In this document: one piece after another, positions 62,307 through 64,000 of the stretch
How positions within the stretch are numbered: the first letter of the stretch is position 1
How the letters are laid out: each line of letters starts with the position of its first letter
Origin: Maribacter dokdonensis DSW-8
GTDB taxonomy: Bacteria > Bacteroidota > Bacteroidia > Flavobacteriales > Flavobacteriaceae
Direction of reading: 5' to 3'
DNA length: 64,000 nucleotides
NCBI RefSeq assembly: GCF_001447995.1
Contig: NZ_LDPE01000003.1
Span: 226,488 to 290,487 of the forward strand
Made by a program: the position numbers and the translations under genes
Notes under the pieces: generated by a model
Database searches by the model: none
What the model saw: the letters and a program-made list of their open reading frames with translations, nothing else
Told to the model about the DNA's origin: nothing

Positions 62307-63284
62307 ATGTATTGTAAAATACTTGCCAAGGTCAAACCTATTTTTATACTATTATCAGTTTTTGTCATTCTTTCTAGTTGTAATGATAGCGATAAGGTGG
62401 CCAAAGAGATCGCAGCCGTACCTATGGACCTTAAAATAGCACGTTTTGATCGTGAATTTGCGTCTTCGGGAGAAGAGGGTTTACCAGGTTTGCGTAAAAT
62501 GTATCCGTATTTATTTCCGGCTCCCGATAGTGTTTGGATCGCCAAAATGAATGATTCCCTTCAAATTGAATTATTTCAAGAAGTGGGTAACGCCTTTCGT
62601 AGTTTTGAAGATGAGGAAGAAGGTTTGGTACAATTGTTTAAACATATCAAATATTATTTTCCGGAATATACAGTGCCAAAGGTAATTACGGTTACCAATG
62701 ATGTAGATTACAACAACAGGATTATTTTGACCGATAGTTTGTTGTTCATAAGCCTTGATAATTATTTAGGACCAGAGCATAAGTATTACGGAGGTTTTCA
62801 GCGCTATATAGCGCATACCTTGGATCGCAACTATTTGGTGAGCGATGTGGCAAGTTCCTTTGCAAAACAGGTAGTGCCAAGACCCAGGGAGCGAACATTT
62901 CTTGCCCGTATGATCTATTTTGGTAAAGAACTGTATTTAAAGGATGTGCTTATGCCCAATGTAGATAATCGCAAGAAAATAGGCTATTCACAAGAGGATT
63001 TGGATTGGGCTTTTGCCAATGAAGAACCTATGTGGAGAAATTTTATAGAGAATGAATACCTGTACAGTACAGATAATAAATTGAACCAACGGTTTTTAGA
63101 GCCTGCCCCTTTCTCAAAATTTGGATTGGAACTGGACAATGAATCGCCGGGTAAATTAGGAAGATTTGTAGGATGGCAAATTGTACGTGCCTTTATGGAG
63201 AATAATGAAGTTGATGTAAAACAACTGATGACCATGCCTGCAGAAGAGATATTTAAGAAATCGAATTACAAACCAAGAAATTAA
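62307..63284 (+). CDS. gldB: Gliding motility lipoprotein GldB
   Basis: A lipoprotein needed for gliding in Flavobacteria, anchored in the cell envelope. The 325-residue product has a lipoprotein signal (KVKPIFILLSVFVILSSC, Cys25). It then shows the GldB pattern: DLKIARFDREFASSGEEGLPGLRKMYPYLFPAPDSVW, then HIKYYFPEYTVPKVITVTNDVDY near residue 111. YFGKELYLKDVLMP lies near 214 and VGWQIVRAFMEN near the C terminus. The start may be ATG 62307 or GTG 62295 four codons upstream; the TTG at 62286 is less likely. gldC follows with no gap, the usual arrangement. Confidence 0.92.
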   Translation: MYCKILAKVKPIFILLSVFVILSSCNDSDKVAKEIAAVPMDLKIARFDREFASSGEEGLPGLRKMYPYLFPAPDSVWIAKMNDSLQIELFQEVGNAFRSFEDEEEGLVQLFKHIKYYFPEYTVPKVITVTNDVDYNNRIILTDSLLFISLDNYLGPEHKYYGGFQRYIAHTLDRNYLVSDVASSFAKQVVPRPRERTFLARMIYFGKELYLKDVLMPNVDNRKKIGYSQEDLDWAFANEEPMWRNFIENEYLYSTDNKLNQRFLEPAPFSKFGLELDNESPGKLGRFVGWQIVRAFMENNEVDVKQLMTMPAEEIFKKSNYKPRN

Positions 63285-63626
63285 ATGGCAGATTTACATA
63301 CTTCAGAAATTACGTTGCGCGTAGGATTGGATGAGAATAGAGTTCCTGAAAAATTAAACTGGTCTGCACAAGACGGTGGTATTGAGAATGAAGAGGCAAA
63401 GGCAATGTTGTTATCCGTTTGGGATAGTAAAAACCAAGAATCTTTAAAGATCGATTTATGGACCAAGGATATGCCGGTAGATGAAATGAAAACATTCTTT
63501 CATCAAACATTGGTTTCGTTATCGGAAACTTTCTTAAAAGCAACGCAAGACGAGAAAATGACGGCTACCATGAAGGATTTCTGTGATTATTTCGCAGAGA
63601 ACCTAAATTTAAAAGATCAGGGTTAA
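63285..63626 (+). CDS. gldC: Gliding motility protein GldC
   Basis: A 113-residue protein without signal peptide. The motifs SEITLRVGLDENRVPEKLNWSAQDGGI at the N terminus, MLLSVWDSKNQESLKIDLWTKDMPVDEMKTFFHQTL in the middle and MKDFCDYFAENL at the end match GldC. It supports gliding together with GldB, though its precise biochemical role is not established. Its ATG directly follows the gldB stop codon. Its stop shares bases with the stop of the convergent gene on the minus strand. Confidence 0.93.
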   Translation: MADLHTSEITLRVGLDENRVPEKLNWSAQDGGIENEEAKAMLLSVWDSKNQESLKIDLWTKDMPVDEMKTFFHQTLVSLSETFLKATQDEKMTATMKDFCDYFAENLNLKDQG

Positions 63627-64000
63627 GCGGATTTCAATTTCTTTTTTCCTTTTGTTTTTTTGATCCAATAGATAATATAGGCAGTTCCTAAAACGGACGG
63701 TGTTATCCACGCCCAAAGGGTATCTTGGTGCATACCGGCTACAATAAATGCTGTTACCGATGCAATAAGTGCACCCAGCATTCTGCTTAAATGGTTTATG
63801 AGCCAAAGCTTCCTGTTTTCTAATGTGTTGCTATACAATTTAAAATCTCCATAAGGCATAAACAGTCCAAAGCAACCAAAGAACAAGAACAAGATACTTT
63901 GGTTATACCCTTGTTTAAGTCCTATAATTCCAAATGCTATCATCAGCATGGCAGATAGGATCATAATTCCTGAAACTAACTTATCGGTATAATTGGCTTT
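63623..64000 (-). CDS. Uncharacterised membrane protein (partial, start beyond window)
   Basis: The frame is open to the window edge (KANYTDKLVSGIM precedes the ATG at 63964), so the gene probably starts outside and the ATG is internal. At least four membrane segments are visible: SAMLMIAFGIIGL, SILFLFFGCFGLFMP, LGALIASVTAFIVAG and WAWITPSVLGTAYIIYWI. A Lys-rich tail KKTKGKKKLKSA follows. This is the arrangement of small DUF-type membrane proteins of Flavobacteria; no function can be given. Confidence 0.7.
   Translation of the reverse strand, partial: KANYTDKLVSGIMILSAMLMIAFGIIGLKQGYNQSILFLFFGCFGLFMPYGDFKLYSNTLENRKLWLINHLSRMLGALIASVTAFIVAGMHQDTLWAWITPSVLGTAYIIYWIKKTKGKKKLKSA

Noticed and set aside
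62264..62545. 93-codon minus-strand frame over the start of gldB
   Set aside because: Overlaps the gldB lipoprotein signal region and has no independent support.
1..64000. tRNA or rRNA genes and integrated mobile elements
   Set aside because: I read the gaps between genes and saw no cloverleaf pattern, rRNA sequence, integrase, transposase or attachment site.

Overview
The window reads as a chromosomal segment of a low-GC marine-type member of the Flavobacteriaceae (Bacteroidota). Pointers are the gliding genes gldB-gldC, many promoters with the Bacteroidota -7 element TAnnTTTG, a near-absence of Shine-Dalgarno sites, a TonB-dependent receptor end, an OmpA protein with thrombospondin type 3 repeats, DUF3857/transglutaminase proteins and a Flavo-1-like structured RNA. 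I cannot name the species. I saw no tRNA, rRNA, CRISPR array, integrase or transposase. Short intergenic repeats are common.

Layout. 1-2.4 kb: end of an outer-membrane receptor, then metK behind a structured leader RNA. 2.7-8.9 kb: accessory hydrolases (CocE-type hydrolase, a HEPN-like unknown, an M20 amidohydrolase, a sulfatase). 9.1-15.5 kb: methionine precursors: SAM-I riboswitch, metY, a 1128-residue MetX-aspartokinase-homoserine dehydrogenase fusion, metZ. 16.2-24.2 kb: an Rrf2 regulator and a sulfate-assimilation block (DUF2061, cysH, cysD, cysN, a sulfite reductase fused to a HEPN domain, siroheme methylase, ferredoxin-NADP reductase) with three copies of a candidate operator. 24.4-29.8 kb: a second SAM-I riboswitch, split metH with a four-helix-bundle gene inserted between its halves, a Flavo-1-like RNA, metF. 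29.9-34.9 kb: envelope proteins. 35.0-39.2 kb: the phenylalanine/tyrosine operon pheA-aminotransferase-tyrA-DAHP synthase/chorismate mutase, preceded by an aromatic-rich leader peptide and a terminator. 39.3-42.9 kb: OmpA-family protein and two secreted unknowns. 43-54.4 kb: rsgA, dtd, three tandem DUF3857 proteins, a MazG-like pyrophosphohydrolase, aroA, queA, rlmN. 54.7-64 kb: polyprenyl synthetase, an ECF sigma factor with membrane and barrel partners, dnaG, a LuxR-type regulator, nadE, gldB, gldC and a partial membrane protein.

How it works together. About half of the first 30 kb forms one sulfur route: sulfate to sulfide (cys block), aspartate to activated homoserine (fusion protein), sulfide plus activated homoserine to homocysteine (metY/metZ), homocysteine to methionine (metH/metF) and methionine to SAM (metK). 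The met genes carry SAM-I riboswitches, metK a different leader RNA, and the cys genes a putative Rrf2-type operator.

The strongest unannotated system is the attenuator of the aromatic operon. It comprises a 23-codon leader peptide with ten aromatic codons in twelve, an antiterminator arm overlapping its end, and a strong terminator just before pheA. Other notable observations are a DnaG whose four zinc ligands are all replaced, a response regulator with Glu at the phosphorylation site, and two of three DUF3857 paralogues lacking catalytic Cys and His.
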